Shown here one piece after another: positions 1 through 8,515 of a stretch of DNA of 43,226 nucleotides (the stretch's first letter is position 1; the number at the start of each line of letters is the position of its first letter). The translations under genes and the position numbers were made by a program. Origin of the DNA: Zoogloea ramigera (GTDB taxonomy: Bacteria > Pseudomonadota > Gammaproteobacteria > Burkholderiales > Rhodocyclaceae); NCBI RefSeq assembly GCF_006539865.1, contig NZ_BJNV01000016.1, positions 1 through 43,226 on the forward strand, read 5' to 3'. The notes beneath the pieces are model-generated. The model saw nothing but the letters and a program-made list of their open reading frames with translations, was not told where the DNA came from and searched no databases.

Positions 1-1077
1 TTGTCTGATGTCTATGACGTGCACCCGGCCGTCAACGGCCGAGAGGCGCTGCGTTACCTGAACGGGGGCGGGCGCGCCGACCTGATCCTGCTGGACGTGA
101 TGATGCCCGAGATCGACGGCTACGAGGTGTGCCGCCGCCTCAAGTCGTCCGAATCCACGCGCACCATTCCGGTTCTCTTCCTCACCGGGCTTGACCGCCC
201 GGAGGACGAGGAGCGGGGGCTGGAGCTGGGCGCCGAAGACTTCATCCACAAGCCGATTTCGCCGCCGGTCGTGCGGGCACGGGTGCGCACCCACCTGGCC
301 CTGTCCCGGGCCACTCGGGCGCTCGAGCGGCGCAACGCCGACCTCGAACTGCTGGTGGCCGAACGTACCGCCGAAATCAGCGCCCAGGCCCGCCGCCTGG
401 TCAGCAGCAAGCAGGAGGTGATCGCCGCCCAGGCGGCTACCATCACCGCCTTCTGTGCCCTCGCCGAAGCCCGCGACAACGAGACCGGCAATCACATCCG
501 CCGCACCCAGCACTATGTGCGCATTCTTGCCGAGGCCCTGCAGGATCACCCCCGCTTCCGCGACCAGCTCGACGACGAGGTGATTCAGCTGCTCTTCAAA
601 TCGGCGCCGCTCCACGATGTGGGCAAGGTGGCCACGCCGGACGCGATCCTCCTCAAGCCGGGCAAGCTCACGCCCGACGAGTGGGTCTTGATGAAGCAGC
701 ATTGCGAATACGGGCGTAACGCTATCCTGCAGGCCGAAAGCGCGCTCGGCGGCGTCACCGACGCATCCTTCCTGCAGTACGCCGCCGAGATCGCCTATGG
801 CCACCATGAGCGTTGGGACGGCAGCGGCTATCCCCAGGGCTTCGCCGGCGACGCCATCCCGCTCTCGGCGCGCCTGATGGCGATTGCCGACGTCTACGAT
901 GCGCTGATCTCCCGCCGGGTTTACAAGCAGCCGATTCCCCACGAAGAGGCGATCCAGATGATGCTGGTCGAGCGTGGGCGGCATTTCGACCCGGACATCG
1001 TGGATGCCCTCGAGTCGGTTGCGGCCAAGTTTGCCGAGATCGCCCAGAACTTCCGGGACGAACCCGAAGGCGAGTAA
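1..1077 (+). CDS. Response regulator with HD-GYP domain, probable c-di-GMP phosphodiesterase (5' end cut by window)
   Basis: A two-domain signalling protein. Residues 1-105 are most of a CheY-like receiver with phospho-acceptor Asp32 in LILLDVMMP and the conserved Lys in FIHKPI. A coiled linker (about 105-150) leads to an HD-GYP domain with the metal-binding pair His205-Asp206 (LHDVGK) and the GYP signature HHERWDGSGYP from residue 268. HD-GYP proteins hydrolyse cyclic di-GMP in the cytoplasm; phosphorylation of the receiver would control this. The first receiver strand and its acidic pair (usually a VDD motif) are missing, and the reading frame opens with TTG at base 1, so the true start lies outside the window. 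The partner histidine kinase is not visible. The domain calls are secure; the substrate is inferred from the family. Confidence 0.9.
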   Translation: MSDVYDVHPAVNGREALRYLNGGGRADLILLDVMMPEIDGYEVCRRLKSSESTRTIPVLFLTGLDRPEDEERGLELGAEDFIHKPISPPVVRARVRTHLALSRATRALERRNADLELLVAERTAEISAQARRLVSSKQEVIAAQAATITAFCALAEARDNETGNHIRRTQHYVRILAEALQDHPRFRDQLDDEVIQLLFKSAPLHDVGKVATPDAILLKPGKLTPDEWVLMKQHCEYGRNAILQAESALGGVTDASFLQYAAEIAYGHHERWDGSGYPQGFAGDAIPLSARLMAIADVYDALISRRVYKQPIPHEEAIQMMLVERGRHFDPDIVDALESVAAKFAEIAQNFRDEPEGE

Positions 1078-1180
1078 GCCCGTTTTCCGCCCCGCAGCGT
1101 CCGGGCGGCCTCTCAAGGAAACTCAGGGCTGCCCCGCGTTTCCACGGGGGACGGGCTCGGAGCCCGGCCCTGGCGGGCGC

Positions 1181-2239
1181 TCAGAGGCGGGTTTGGTGGC
1201 CTTGCCGCCGGGGGTGGGCGTATTCCAGTTGACGGCTGAGCCGGGCCAGCAGCGCGCAGCCAACCCAGTACGTTGCCGCCAGAAATATCCACGCCTCCAG
1301 GTAGAACGGGCGCCACTGCGGGTCGCCGGCGAGGGCGAGGCCGAGCGAGCCGGTGAGCTCATAAAGGCTCACGATGGTGACCAGGGAGGTGTCCTTGAAC
1401 AAGGCAATCGCACTGTTGGCCAGCGAAGGTGCGACGGCCCCCAGCACCTGGGGCAGCACCACATGCCGCTGGGCCTGCCAGGGCGTGAAGCCGAGGGCGG
1501 CGGCGGCGTCCAGCTGGCCGGGCGGAATCGCCTGCAGCCCGCCCCGGATGATTTCCGACAGATAGGCGGCGGCGAACAGCACAATGGCGATCAGCACCCG
1601 CCACAGCATGTCGAGCGCCATGCCGTCCGGAAAGAACAGCGGCAGCAGAAACGACGCCACGAAGAGCGCCGCAACCAGCGGGATGCCCCGGGCCAGCTCG
1701 ACGTAGCCGGTGAGGATGCCCCGCAGCACCGGCAGCTGCGAGCGCCGCCCATTGGCCACGGCGACCCCGAGGGGCAACGCACCCGCCATGCCCGCCGTGG
1801 TCAGGAGCAGCGTGAGGGGCAGGCCGCCCCACAGTTCGGTGGGTACGCTATCGAGGCCGGCAAATCCGCCGCCGAGCAGCGCCAGCGCGGCCAGCGGAGC
1901 CAGGGCCAGCAAGCCCGCCAGCTTGCCGCCGGAGAGCCGGGCAAAGGCCGCCACGAGCCAGCTGCCGGCAATCAGCCCGGCGGCCAGTAGCGGGCGCCAA
2001 AGCGCCTCGGCCGGGTAGCGGCCGAGCAGGATGAAGCGGGCCTTTTCGGCCACCACCCCCCAGCACGCTCCCTGGCCCTGGGCGGCCTCGCAGGCGGCTG
2101 GGTCGGGCTGGAAGACGGCGTTCACCAGTCCCCAGCGGATGAGCGGTGGCAGGCACACCAGGGCGACGGCGAGCACGCCGAGGCTAAGCATGGCATTGAG
2201 CGGGTCGCCGAACAGCTGCCGCAGGCGGGAGCTGATCAT
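1181..2239 (-). CDS. aapM: Polar amino-acid ABC transporter permease, AapM-like
   Basis: A 352-residue inner-membrane permease of the HisM/AapM family, which forms the channel of a broad-specificity L-amino-acid importer. Several hydrophobic segments are clear, and the ATPase-docking EAA-type loop is visible around AAAALGFTPWQAQRHVVLPQ in the C-terminal half. The start was set at the ATG at 2237-2239, which overlaps the TGA of the upstream permease (ATGA), rather than at an in-frame codon 99 bases further upstream. That coupling indicates one operon with the permease and binding protein behind it. The next gene downstream is on the opposite strand, so the usual aapP ATPase gene does not follow. 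Confidence in the family is high; the exact substrate is unknown. Confidence 0.88.
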   Translation of the reverse strand: MISSRLRQLFGDPLNAMLSLGVLAVALVCLPPLIRWGLVNAVFQPDPAACEAAQGQGACWGVVAEKARFILLGRYPAEALWRPLLAAGLIAGSWLVAAFARLSGGKLAGLLALAPLAALALLGGGFAGLDSVPTELWGGLPLTLLLTTAGMAGALPLGVAVANGRRSQLPVLRGILTGYVELARGIPLVAALFVASFLLPLFFPDGMALDMLWRVLIAIVLFAAAYLSEIIRGGLQAIPPGQLDAAAALGFTPWQAQRHVVLPQVLGAVAPSLANSAIALFKDTSLVTIVSLYELTGSLGLALAGDPQWRPFYLEAWIFLAATYWVGCALLARLSRQLEYAHPRRQGHQTRL

Positions 2240-3195
2240 CGTGGGGTGCCCCGCAGGCTGCGGGCCTCGAGGCGGTGGCTGAGCGCAGCCGCGGCAAGCG
2301 ACAGCAGCAGATACACGGCGATCACGATCGACAGGCACTCGATGGCGCGGCCGGTCTGGTTGAGGCTGGTACCGGCCACCGAGACGAGATCCGGGTAGCC
2401 GATGGCGACCGCCAGCGAGGCGTTCTTGAACAGGTTGAGGAGCTGGCTCGTGACGGGCGGCAGCGCGGCACGCCAGGCCTGGGGCAGCAGCACTAGCAGG
2501 AAGGCCTGACGCGGCGTCATGCCCATCGCCAGCGCGGCGAGGCGCTGGCCCGGGGGCAGCGCCTCAACGGCGGCGCGCAGGGTTTCGGCGATGTAGGCCG
2601 CGCTGTAGAGCACCAGGCCGAGCAGCATCGCCAGGTATTCCGGGGTCAGGCGGGCCCCGCCCTCGATGCCGAAACCGGCAATCTCTGGGGGCTCGAAGCC
2701 CTGTTCACCCCACCACGGCAGGGCCAGCCCGGACTTGCTGAGATAAACGCCAGGGCCGAGCCGCAGCGCCGCGTCGGCCGCCGGCAGCAGGTCGGTGAGG
2801 ATGAAATACCAGGCCAGCAACTGCAGCAACAGCGGCACATTGCGGAATACGTCGATGGCGGCGCTCGCCAGCCCGCGCACGAGCGGGTTGTCGCCCATCC
2901 GGGCGAAGCCGGTGAGGACGCCGACCGCGAGGGCCAGCAGCACGCCGGGCACCGCCACCCGCAGGGTGTTCGCCAGCCCGGCGGCGAAAGCGCGCAGCGT
3001 AGTGTCCTCGGGCTCGAAGGCGAGCAGGCTCTCACCCAGCGCAAAGCCGGCCGGCTCGAGCAAGAAGTCGAAGCCGCTGCGGATGCCGCGCTGGGCGAGG
3101 TGCTCGGCGGTCGTCACGGCCAGCAGCGCGGCCAGCCCGAGGAAGGCCGCCAGGATCAGCGCCTGGGCCAGCCTTGCGGTGTTGCGGGGCGTCAT
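2236..3195 (-). CDS. aapQ: Polar amino-acid ABC transporter permease, AapQ-like
   Basis: A 319-residue membrane permease paired with the AapM-like protein. The N-terminal helix is followed by a periplasmic stretch (GFDFLLEPAGFALGESL), typical of AapQ/BztB proteins. The transport domain includes FRNVPLLLQLLAWYF and an EAA loop near LAALAMGMTPRQAFLLVLLPQ. AapQ proteins are commonly nearer 390-400 residues; this one is shorter, the difference lying in the periplasmic insert. It starts three bases after the stop of the binding-protein gene and overlaps the next permease by four bases, so the three are almost certainly co-transcribed. It should heterodimerise with AapM in the inner membrane. Confidence 0.88.
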   Translation of the reverse strand: MTPRNTARLAQALILAAFLGLAALLAVTTAEHLAQRGIRSGFDFLLEPAGFALGESLLAFEPEDTTLRAFAAGLANTLRVAVPGVLLALAVGVLTGFARMGDNPLVRGLASAAIDVFRNVPLLLQLLAWYFILTDLLPAADAALRLGPGVYLSKSGLALPWWGEQGFEPPEIAGFGIEGGARLTPEYLAMLLGLVLYSAAYIAETLRAAVEALPPGQRLAALAMGMTPRQAFLLVLLPQAWRAALPPVTSQLLNLFKNASLAVAIGYPDLVSVAGTSLNQTGRAIECLSIVIAVYLLLSLAAAALSHRLEARSLRGTPR

Positions 3196-3198
3196 CGC

Positions 3199-4245
3199 TC
3201 AGCGCAGCGGCTGGGCGTACAGGATGCCGCCCTTGTTCCACAGGGCGTTGAGGCCGCGGGGCAGCTTGAGGGGCGAATCGGCCCCCACGTTGCGGTTGAA
3301 GATCTCGCCGTAGTTGCCCACCGCCTTGACGGCCCGGGCGGCCCACTCGCGGTCGAGGCCGAGGCTCTTGCCCAGGTCTTCGCCGACCCCCAGGAAGCGC
3401 TGGATGGCTGGGTCGGGCGAAGCCTTGAGGCCGTCGACGCGGGCCTGGGTGATGCCCAGCTCCTCGGCCTCGATCAGGGCATTCACCGTCCATTTGACGA
3501 TCGCGAACCATTCGTCGTCACCGCGCCGCACGGCCGGCGCCAGAGGCTCCTTCGAGATGATCTCGGGCAGCACCGTGTAGTCGTCGGCGTTGGGGGCTTC
3601 CTTGGCGCGGATGAAAGCCAGCGCCGAGGCGTCGGTGGTGTAGGCCTGGCAGCGCCCGCTGAAGAAGGCCTTGATGGAAGGCTCGAACTTGTCGAAGACC
3701 ACCGGCTTCACCTTGATGCCCTGGGCGCGGAAGTAGTCGGACATGTTCTTTTCGGTGGTGGTGCCCGACTGCACGCAGATCTCGGCGTTCTTCAGCTGTT
3801 TGGCGCTGCTCACCTTCGACTTTTTGGCGACCATGAAGCCCTGGCCATCGTAGTAGGTGACCCCGGCAAAGTGCAGCCCGAGGGCGGCGTCGCGGGTGAG
3901 GCTCCAGGTGGTGTTGCGGGACAGGATGTCCACCTCGCCCGACTGGAGGGCTGTGAAGCGCTGCTGGGCGCTGAGGGGCACCCAGCGCACCTTGTTGGCG
4001 TCGCCGAGCACGGCAGCGGCGATGGCGCGGCAGACGTCCACATCAAGCCCACGCCAGTGCCCCTGGCTGTCGGCGGCGGCGAAGCCGATCACGCCGGTGC
4101 TCACGCCGCAGGCCAGCTGGCCCCGGGACTTGATGCCGTCCAGCGTCTTGCCGGCGTGGGCCGGGGGCGCGAGGCAGGCGAGGGCGGCGATGGCCACGGC
4201 GCCCAGGCGGGCGCGGGCAGTCGGGGAAGGAACGAGTCGGTACAT
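3199..4245 (-). CDS. aapJ: Amino-acid ABC transporter substrate-binding protein, AapJ-like
   Basis: A 348-residue periplasmic solute-binding protein of the general L-amino-acid (Aap/Bzt) type. Residues 1-31 are a Sec signal peptide ending PPAHA before GKTLDG. The mature protein begins TLDGIKSRGQLACGVSTG and contains GFAAADSQGHWRGLDVDVCRA and VDILSRNTTWSLTRD, segments characteristic of AapJ. It would capture polar amino acids and deliver them to the two permeases encoded immediately downstream. The ATG at 4243-4245 gives the signal peptide directly; no strong Shine-Dalgarno sequence precedes it. There is no aapP ATPase gene in the window, so the transporter probably borrows an ATPase encoded elsewhere. 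Confidence 0.92.
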   Translation of the reverse strand: MYRLVPSPTARARLGAVAIAALACLAPPAHAGKTLDGIKSRGQLACGVSTGVIGFAAADSQGHWRGLDVDVCRAIAAAVLGDANKVRWVPLSAQQRFTALQSGEVDILSRNTTWSLTRDAALGLHFAGVTYYDGQGFMVAKKSKVSSAKQLKNAEICVQSGTTTEKNMSDYFRAQGIKVKPVVFDKFEPSIKAFFSGRCQAYTTDASALAFIRAKEAPNADDYTVLPEIISKEPLAPAVRRGDDEWFAIVKWTVNALIEAEELGITQARVDGLKASPDPAIQRFLGVGEDLGKSLGLDREWAARAVKAVGNYGEIFNRNVGADSPLKLPRGLNALWNKGGILYAQPLR

Positions 4246-4327
4246 GATGGGCAGCAGGAAACACCAATGAGGGCTGTAGCTTAGCGGGCTTCGGCCCCTT
4301 GGTGCAAAGCAGCAGGGCGAGCGGGCT

Positions 4328-4930
4328 TCAGCGCGGGAAGTACATCTTTTGCTTTTCCAGCTTGTAGGTCCAGGGCAGGCCGGCGTTCTTCCAGCCGTTC
4401 ACGATGCGCTGGCCGGCCTGGGGGCCGTCCTTGGCCGCGTCGCCTTCGAAGCCGTCGGTGATGCTGTACACCTGCGTGTAGCCGGCGTTGGCCAGCAGGT
4501 CGGCGGCGCGGGCGCTGCGGTCGCCGGAGCGGCAGATCAGGATCACCCGGTCGGCCTTGGTGAGGCCCTTGGCCTTCAGGCGGCTCTCGGCTTCGGGCAG
4601 GAAGTCGCTGTTGGCCATCAGCTGGTACATGTGGCGCCGCTCGTCCCAGTCGGTCATCAGCTCCTGGTGTTCCACGTAGGGCACCAGGCCGTCGGCCATG
4701 GTGGGCATGCCCACGTACATCGCCTCGGCCCGGGTGCGCACGTCGAGGAAGAGGGTGTGCGCGGCGTCCTTGCGCATGATCTCGTAGGCATCCTGGGGCG
4801 TGAGGTAGAGCTGGAGCTTCGAGCGCTTGATCTCGGGCACGCTGGCCGGGTCAACGTCTCCGGCCAAACCCTGTGCCGGTAGACCCAGCGCGAAGAGCGC
4901 GAGCATGGCGCCGGCGGCAAAATGTTTCAT
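4328..4930 (-). CDS. Periplasmic rhodanese-domain protein
   Basis: A 200-residue exported protein with a Sec-type signal peptide (hydrophobic residues 5-23). A rhodanese fold follows: the first conserved block is FLDVRTRAE (about 61-69), and the active-site loop is CRSGDRS with the sulfur-carrying Cys133. An unusual insert between the two blocks (about 75-125) contains GLVPYVEHQELM and DERRHMYQLM. Rhodaneses move sulfane sulfur between donors and acceptors. Its position beside the sox cluster and divergent from a small cytochrome c (48-bp gap) suggests periplasmic sulfur handling, but the partner is not known. The start is well supported by GGAGG seven bases or so upstream on the minus strand. 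Confidence 0.87.
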   Translation of the reverse strand: MKHFAAGAMLALFALGLPAQGLAGDVDPASVPEIKRSKLQLYLTPQDAYEIMRKDAAHTLFLDVRTRAEAMYVGMPTMADGLVPYVEHQELMTDWDERRHMYQLMANSDFLPEAESRLKAKGLTKADRVILICRSGDRSARAADLLANAGYTQVYSITDGFEGDAAKDGPQAGQRIVNGWKNAGLPWTYKLEKQKMYFPR

Positions 4931-4977
4931 ACTTCCTCCGTAAGACTCGTTCGGTTCAACCTTCAGAGAGGCTGATG

Positions 4978-5274
4978 ATGAAAATGAAAACCCTGCTGCC
5001 CCTCGCCGTCGGCCTGCTGGCTGGCGCGGCCTGGGCGAGCGACCCGGCGCTCGGCGAAAAGATGGTCACCGAGAAGAACTGCTCCGCCTGCCACCAGCGC
5101 CTGGTGGGCGGCGATGGCTCGAAGATCTACCTGCGCGATTCGCGCCGGGTCAAGACGCTGCCGCAGCTCGGCGCCCAGGTGAGCTTCTGCAGCAGCCAGC
5201 TCAAGACCGGCTGGTTTCCCGAGGACGAGGAACACGTCGTGGCCTGGCTCAACCACCGCTACTACAAATTCTGA
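4978..5274 (+). CDS. Small monoheme c-type cytochrome
   Basis: A 98-residue exported cytochrome. Residues 1-20 are a signal peptide (ending AAWA before SDPALGEK). One covalent haem site is seen: Cys35-Ser-Ala-Cys38-His39. The C-terminal part, with FCSSQLKTGWFPEDEEH and ending WLNHRYYKF, has no methionine after the haem motif, so the usual His/Met axial pair cannot form; a histidine near the C-terminus could be the second ligand (inference). The start ATG at 4978 was chosen because GAGAGG lies six bases upstream; ATG codons at 4975 and 4984 are alternatives. It is divergent from the rhodanese gene and near the sox genes, so it may accept electrons during sulfur oxidation. Confidence 0.85.
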   Translation: MKMKTLLPLAVGLLAGAAWASDPALGEKMVTEKNCSACHQRLVGGDGSKIYLRDSRRVKTLPQLGAQVSFCSSQLKTGWFPEDEEHVVAWLNHRYYKF

Positions 5275-5297
5275 CCGATCCGCCGGCTGGCCCGGCC

Positions 5298-5783
5298 TCA
5301 ATCCCGGCGCGCCCTGGGGATCGCCTCGAGGGCCTGCATGACGCGCTTCTCCAGGTAGCCGCCGTAAAAGCCCACGCTGTCGCCGCCCAGCAGGGGCTCG
5401 GCGCGGGGCTGGCCGCCAGCGTCGAGAAACAGCACGGTGGGCGCAAACTTTACCTTCAGGCGCCGGGCCACGTCGGCGTGGCTGGCTTTCTGGCCGTCGA
5501 AATCGACGAGCTGTTTTGTGCTGCCGATGCCCACCTCGCGGATGCGCACCCGCTCGCCAAAGCGCGGGTCGTCGGGCAGGGCGGGCAGGTAGGCCTGGCG
5601 CACCGCGACACAATAGGGGCAGTCGGGCAGGCTGAACAGCACCACGTAGAGCAGGTCGGGCCGGCCGCCGGCTTCGTGGAGGCTGCTTTGCAGCGCTGCC
5701 GGCGGGCCCGCCGCCGCGGTGTGGGTGGCGAGCAGCAGCGCGGCAGTCAGCGCAACAATCCGGGCGCTCAGGCGGGCGAACAT
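5298..5783 (-). CDS. soxW: Periplasmic thioredoxin-like protein, SoxW-like
   Basis: A 161-residue exported thioredoxin-fold protein. Residues 1-25 form a signal peptide ending TAAA. The redox motif is Cys55-Pro-Tyr-Cys58 within SLPDCPYC, and the cis-proline strand appears as FAPTVLFLDAGG. Proteins of this type near sox genes (SoxW) are proposed to keep SoxYZ or SoxAX cysteines in a usable redox state. The start at 5781-5783 gives a clean signal peptide and sits 10 bases after the stop of the SoxH-like gene; an in-frame ATG at 5813 would overlap that gene. It is probably the last gene of the sox operon. Family call firm, gene symbol inferred from context. Confidence 0.8.
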   Translation of the reverse strand: MFARLSARIVALTAALLLATHTAAAGPPAALQSSLHEAGGRPDLLYVVLFSLPDCPYCVAVRQAYLPALPDDPRFGERVRIREVGIGSTKQLVDFDGQKASHADVARRLKVKFAPTVLFLDAGGQPRAEPLLGGDSVGFYGGYLEKRVMQALEAIPRARRD

Positions 5784-5793
5784 GGTGTTCAGC

Positions 5794-6765
5794 TTACTTG
5801 GCGAGGGACTCACGCTCCAGTGTGAGATAGGTGCCGTAGGCGTTGATGCGGTTGGCGGCCTCGAAGGCCGGCACCTTGCTGAAGCGGCGCCAGTCGGTGC
5901 GGGCGTAGGCTTCCTCGAAGGGCGTCATCTCGTCGACGGCCTTGCCCATCTGCTCGCGCAGGTACAGCAGGTAGTCGCGGGTGAGTGTGAGGTCGGCGCC
6001 GGCGTTGGTGGAGTGGGCGCCGTGGCCGGTGACCAGGATCTTCGGCTTGAGCCCGGCCAGCACGTCGATGGCGGCCAGCCAGCGTTTGCTGTCGGCGCTG
6101 CCCACGAAGGGGATGCGGCCGGCAAACAGGATGTCGCCGCAGAACACCACGCCGTCTTCGTCGACGCTCACCAGCAGGTCTTCGGACGAATGGGCGGGGC
6201 CGAGGAAGCTGACCCGGAAGTGCAGGCCGCCGGCCTCGAAGCGGGTGTCGCCGTCCAGCCAGCGGTCGGCCTCGATGAGGCGGGTGTGCTCGTCCACCCA
6301 CGGGAAGAGGTCTGTGCGGCGCTGGGCGAGGCGGGCGGCGGCTTCGCCGCTGGTGAAGTATTCGCGGCCGGCCCGGTGGGCCCACACCTCGGCGCCGGCG
6401 GCCTTGAAGGCGGCCAGGCCGTAGAAGTGGTCGGCGTGGTAGTGGGTGAGAATCACCCGGCGGATCGGCTTGTCGCTCACCTGGCGGATCGCCACCACCA
6501 GTGCCTCGCCGAGGGGCGGCGTGCCGAGGGCGTCGATGACGATCACGCTGTCGCGGGTCACCACGAAGCCGGCATTCGAGTTGAAGCCCTGGTTGGCCGC
6601 CGAGGCCATGCCGCTGTCGCCCTGCACGTACCAGACGTGGTCGGAGACGCGGACGGGTTTGAGGTTCTGCTCCCCGGCCCGGGCCGTCGGCAACAGGGTT
6701 GCGAGGATGGCGAGGGTGGCGATGACCCGCAGCCAGGGAACAAATAAGAACTTGCCGCGGGTCAT
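5794..6765 (-). CDS. soxH: SoxH-like metallo-beta-lactamase-fold hydrolase
   Basis: A 323-residue exported zinc hydrolase. A signal peptide covers residues 1-30 (ending PTARA). The metal-binding motif is His108-Tyr-His110-Ala-Asp112-His113, followed by later ligands in GPAHSSED and VTGHGAHS. The fold is that of metallo-beta-lactamases and quinoprotein-relay or SoxH proteins; SoxH occurs downstream of sox genes but is not essential for thiosulfate oxidation in Paracoccus. The start at 6763-6765 is supported by GGAG eight bases upstream and leaves 11 bases after the soxB stop. The open frame continues far upstream through soxB, but that is an antisense-style shadow in high-GC DNA and was excluded. 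Confidence 0.85.
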   Translation of the reverse strand: MTRGKFLFVPWLRVIATLAILATLLPTARAGEQNLKPVRVSDHVWYVQGDSGMASAANQGFNSNAGFVVTRDSVIVIDALGTPPLGEALVVAIRQVSDKPIRRVILTHYHADHFYGLAAFKAAGAEVWAHRAGREYFTSGEAAARLAQRRTDLFPWVDEHTRLIEADRWLDGDTRFEAGGLHFRVSFLGPAHSSEDLLVSVDEDGVVFCGDILFAGRIPFVGSADSKRWLAAIDVLAGLKPKILVTGHGAHSTNAGADLTLTRDYLLYLREQMGKAVDEMTPFEEAYARTDWRRFSKVPAFEAANRINAYGTYLTLERESLAK

Positions 6766-6776
6766 CGTAAGTCTCC

Positions 6777-8501
6777 TCAGACCATGCCGGGGTTGCCTGC
6801 CATGCCCTTCAGGGTGGGCAGGTTTAGGGCCCGCGGGCGGATCACCTTCTGGGCCTTGAGGTAGCGGGCGACAAGGTCCCACACCGGCTCGCCGCCGGCC
6901 TTGCTGGCCTCTTCGGACACCGGCGCCCAGCCGGCCACCTTGTAAGTCTTGCCGGCGTCCAGCGGTTTGCCGGCGAGGCGCATGTCGGTGATGCGGGCGC
7001 CCATCCGGGCGTTGGGATCGCACACGTACTGCAGGCCGCCCACCCGCACCATGTCGCCGCCCTGCTGGTAATACGGGTCGGGGTTGAAGAGGTTGTCGCA
7101 GACGTCCTCGAGCACGGTCTTGATCTGCTCGCCGGTCATCATCGATACCGTGGTCCACGGGTAGGTGATTGCGGTCTGGTCGAGCAGGTGTTCCATGCGG
7201 ATCGTGTCGCCCGGCAGGAGCGACGTGCCCCAGCGGAAGCCCGGAGAGAAGGCGATCTCGGCGTTCTTCTCGGCCAGCAGCGCGTCGAGGAGCAGCTGGT
7301 CCCAGGCGCCGTTGAAGTTGCCGCGGCGATACAGCAGGCCCTCGGTGACGGCGAGCTTCTCGTTCAGCTTGTCCTCGAAGGGGTCGCGCATTTTTTTGAT
7401 CAGCGCGTCCATCGCCGGGTCGGCGGGGATCAGGTTGGCGAAGACCGGCAGCAGCTTGTAGCGGAAGTCCACCACCTTGCCGCCCTTCACGTCCAGGTCG
7501 AGTACGCCGAGGTACTTGCCGTTGGAGCCGGCGTTGGTGACGAGCGTCTGGCCGCCGGCGTTCTTGACCACCACCGGCGCCGGCACGCCGTCGTGGGTGT
7601 GGCCGCCGAGGATGGCGTCCACGCCGCGCACGCGGCTGGCCATTTTCAGGTCCACGTCCATGCCGTTGTGGGACAGCACCACCACCACCTGGGCGCCGGC
7701 GGCGCGGGCTTCGTCGACGACTTTTTGCAGGTTGTCGTCCTGGATGCCGTAGCTCCAGTTGGGCACCTGCCAGCGCGGGTTGGCGATGGGCGTGTAGGGG
7801 AAGGCCTGGCCGACGATGGCCACCGGCACGCCGTTGATGTTGCGGATCACGTAGGGCTTGAACACCGGGTCGCCGAAGTCGGCGGTCTTGATGTTCTGGG
7901 CAACGATGTCGACGCTGCCCTTGAAGTCGTTCTCCTCGATCTCCTTGACCCGCGCCTCGCCGTAGGTGGCTTCCCAGTGCAGGGTCATCACGTCCACGCC
8001 CAGCAGCTTGCAGGCATCGACCATGTCCTGGGCCTTGGTCCACAGGCTGAGGCCGGAGCCCTGCCAGGTGTCGCCGCCATCCAGCAGCAGCGCGCCCGGC
8101 CGGCTGGCCTTGAGCTGCTTGACCAGCGTGGCCAGGTGGGCGAAGCCGCCGACCTTGCCGTAGGTCTTGGCGGCCTTCACGAAGTCGAGGTAGGTGAAGG
8201 CGTGGGCCTCGGGCGTGCCCGGGCGGATGCCGAAGTGGCGCAGCAGCTTCTCGCCCACCAGGTGCGGCACCTGGCCGGCCATGCTGCCGATGCCGAGGTT
8301 CACGTCCGGCTCGCGGAAGTGGATCGGCAGCAGCTGGGCGTGGCAGTCGGTCATGTGCAGCAGGCTGACCTGGCCGAAGCGCGGCAGCTCGTACATGCGC
8401 CCGGCGGCCCTGGCGGCCTCGGACGGGTTGCTGTGCAGCGACAGGCCGCCGGCCGCGGCGACGGCCAGCACCTGGAGGAAATCCCGGCGGTTCATGGACA
8501 T
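6777..8501 (-). CDS. soxB: Thiosulfohydrolase SoxB
   Basis: A 574-residue periplasmic enzyme that hydrolyses sulfate from the SoxYZ-bound cysteine S-thiosulfonate. A Tat signal is present (NRRDFLQVLAVAAAGG). It belongs to the 5'-nucleotidase family: metal ligands are seen in LLHMTDCHAQ (Asp52, His54), LLLDGGDTWQGSG, TLHWEATYG, VVVLSHNGMD and GGHTHDGVPAP. The HWE motif in place of the GNH of nucleotidases is typical of SoxB. The C-terminal domain includes GNFNGAWDQLLLDALLAE. The start at 8499-8501 was chosen because GGAG lies about ten bases upstream; MNRRDF at 8495 is an alternative. It lies 14 bases after soxX, in the order soxCDYZAXB. Confidence 0.96.
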   Translation of the reverse strand: MSMNRRDFLQVLAVAAAGGLSLHSNPSEAARAAGRMYELPRFGQVSLLHMTDCHAQLLPIHFREPDVNLGIGSMAGQVPHLVGEKLLRHFGIRPGTPEAHAFTYLDFVKAAKTYGKVGGFAHLATLVKQLKASRPGALLLDGGDTWQGSGLSLWTKAQDMVDACKLLGVDVMTLHWEATYGEARVKEIEENDFKGSVDIVAQNIKTADFGDPVFKPYVIRNINGVPVAIVGQAFPYTPIANPRWQVPNWSYGIQDDNLQKVVDEARAAGAQVVVVLSHNGMDVDLKMASRVRGVDAILGGHTHDGVPAPVVVKNAGGQTLVTNAGSNGKYLGVLDLDVKGGKVVDFRYKLLPVFANLIPADPAMDALIKKMRDPFEDKLNEKLAVTEGLLYRRGNFNGAWDQLLLDALLAEKNAEIAFSPGFRWGTSLLPGDTIRMEHLLDQTAITYPWTTVSMMTGEQIKTVLEDVCDNLFNPDPYYQQGGDMVRVGGLQYVCDPNARMGARITDMRLAGKPLDAGKTYKVAGWAPVSEEASKAGGEPVWDLVARYLKAQKVIRPRALNLPTLKGMAGNPGMV

Positions 8502-8515
8502 GCGGAGCTCTCCGT

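Noticed and set aside
1152..1166. CGGGCTC-G-GAGCCCG inverted repeat between the HD-GYP and aapM genes
   Set aside because: A one-base loop and no T run; not convincing as a terminator.
5281..5297. GCCGG/CCGGC repeat between the small cytochrome and soxW
   Set aside because: Five-base arms in GC-rich DNA are expected by chance, and no T run follows.
6766..8043. Upstream extension of the SoxH-like gene through soxB
   Set aside because: Same-strand shifted-frame reading of soxB; Arg/Pro-rich, while a good ribosome site and signal peptide begin at 6765.
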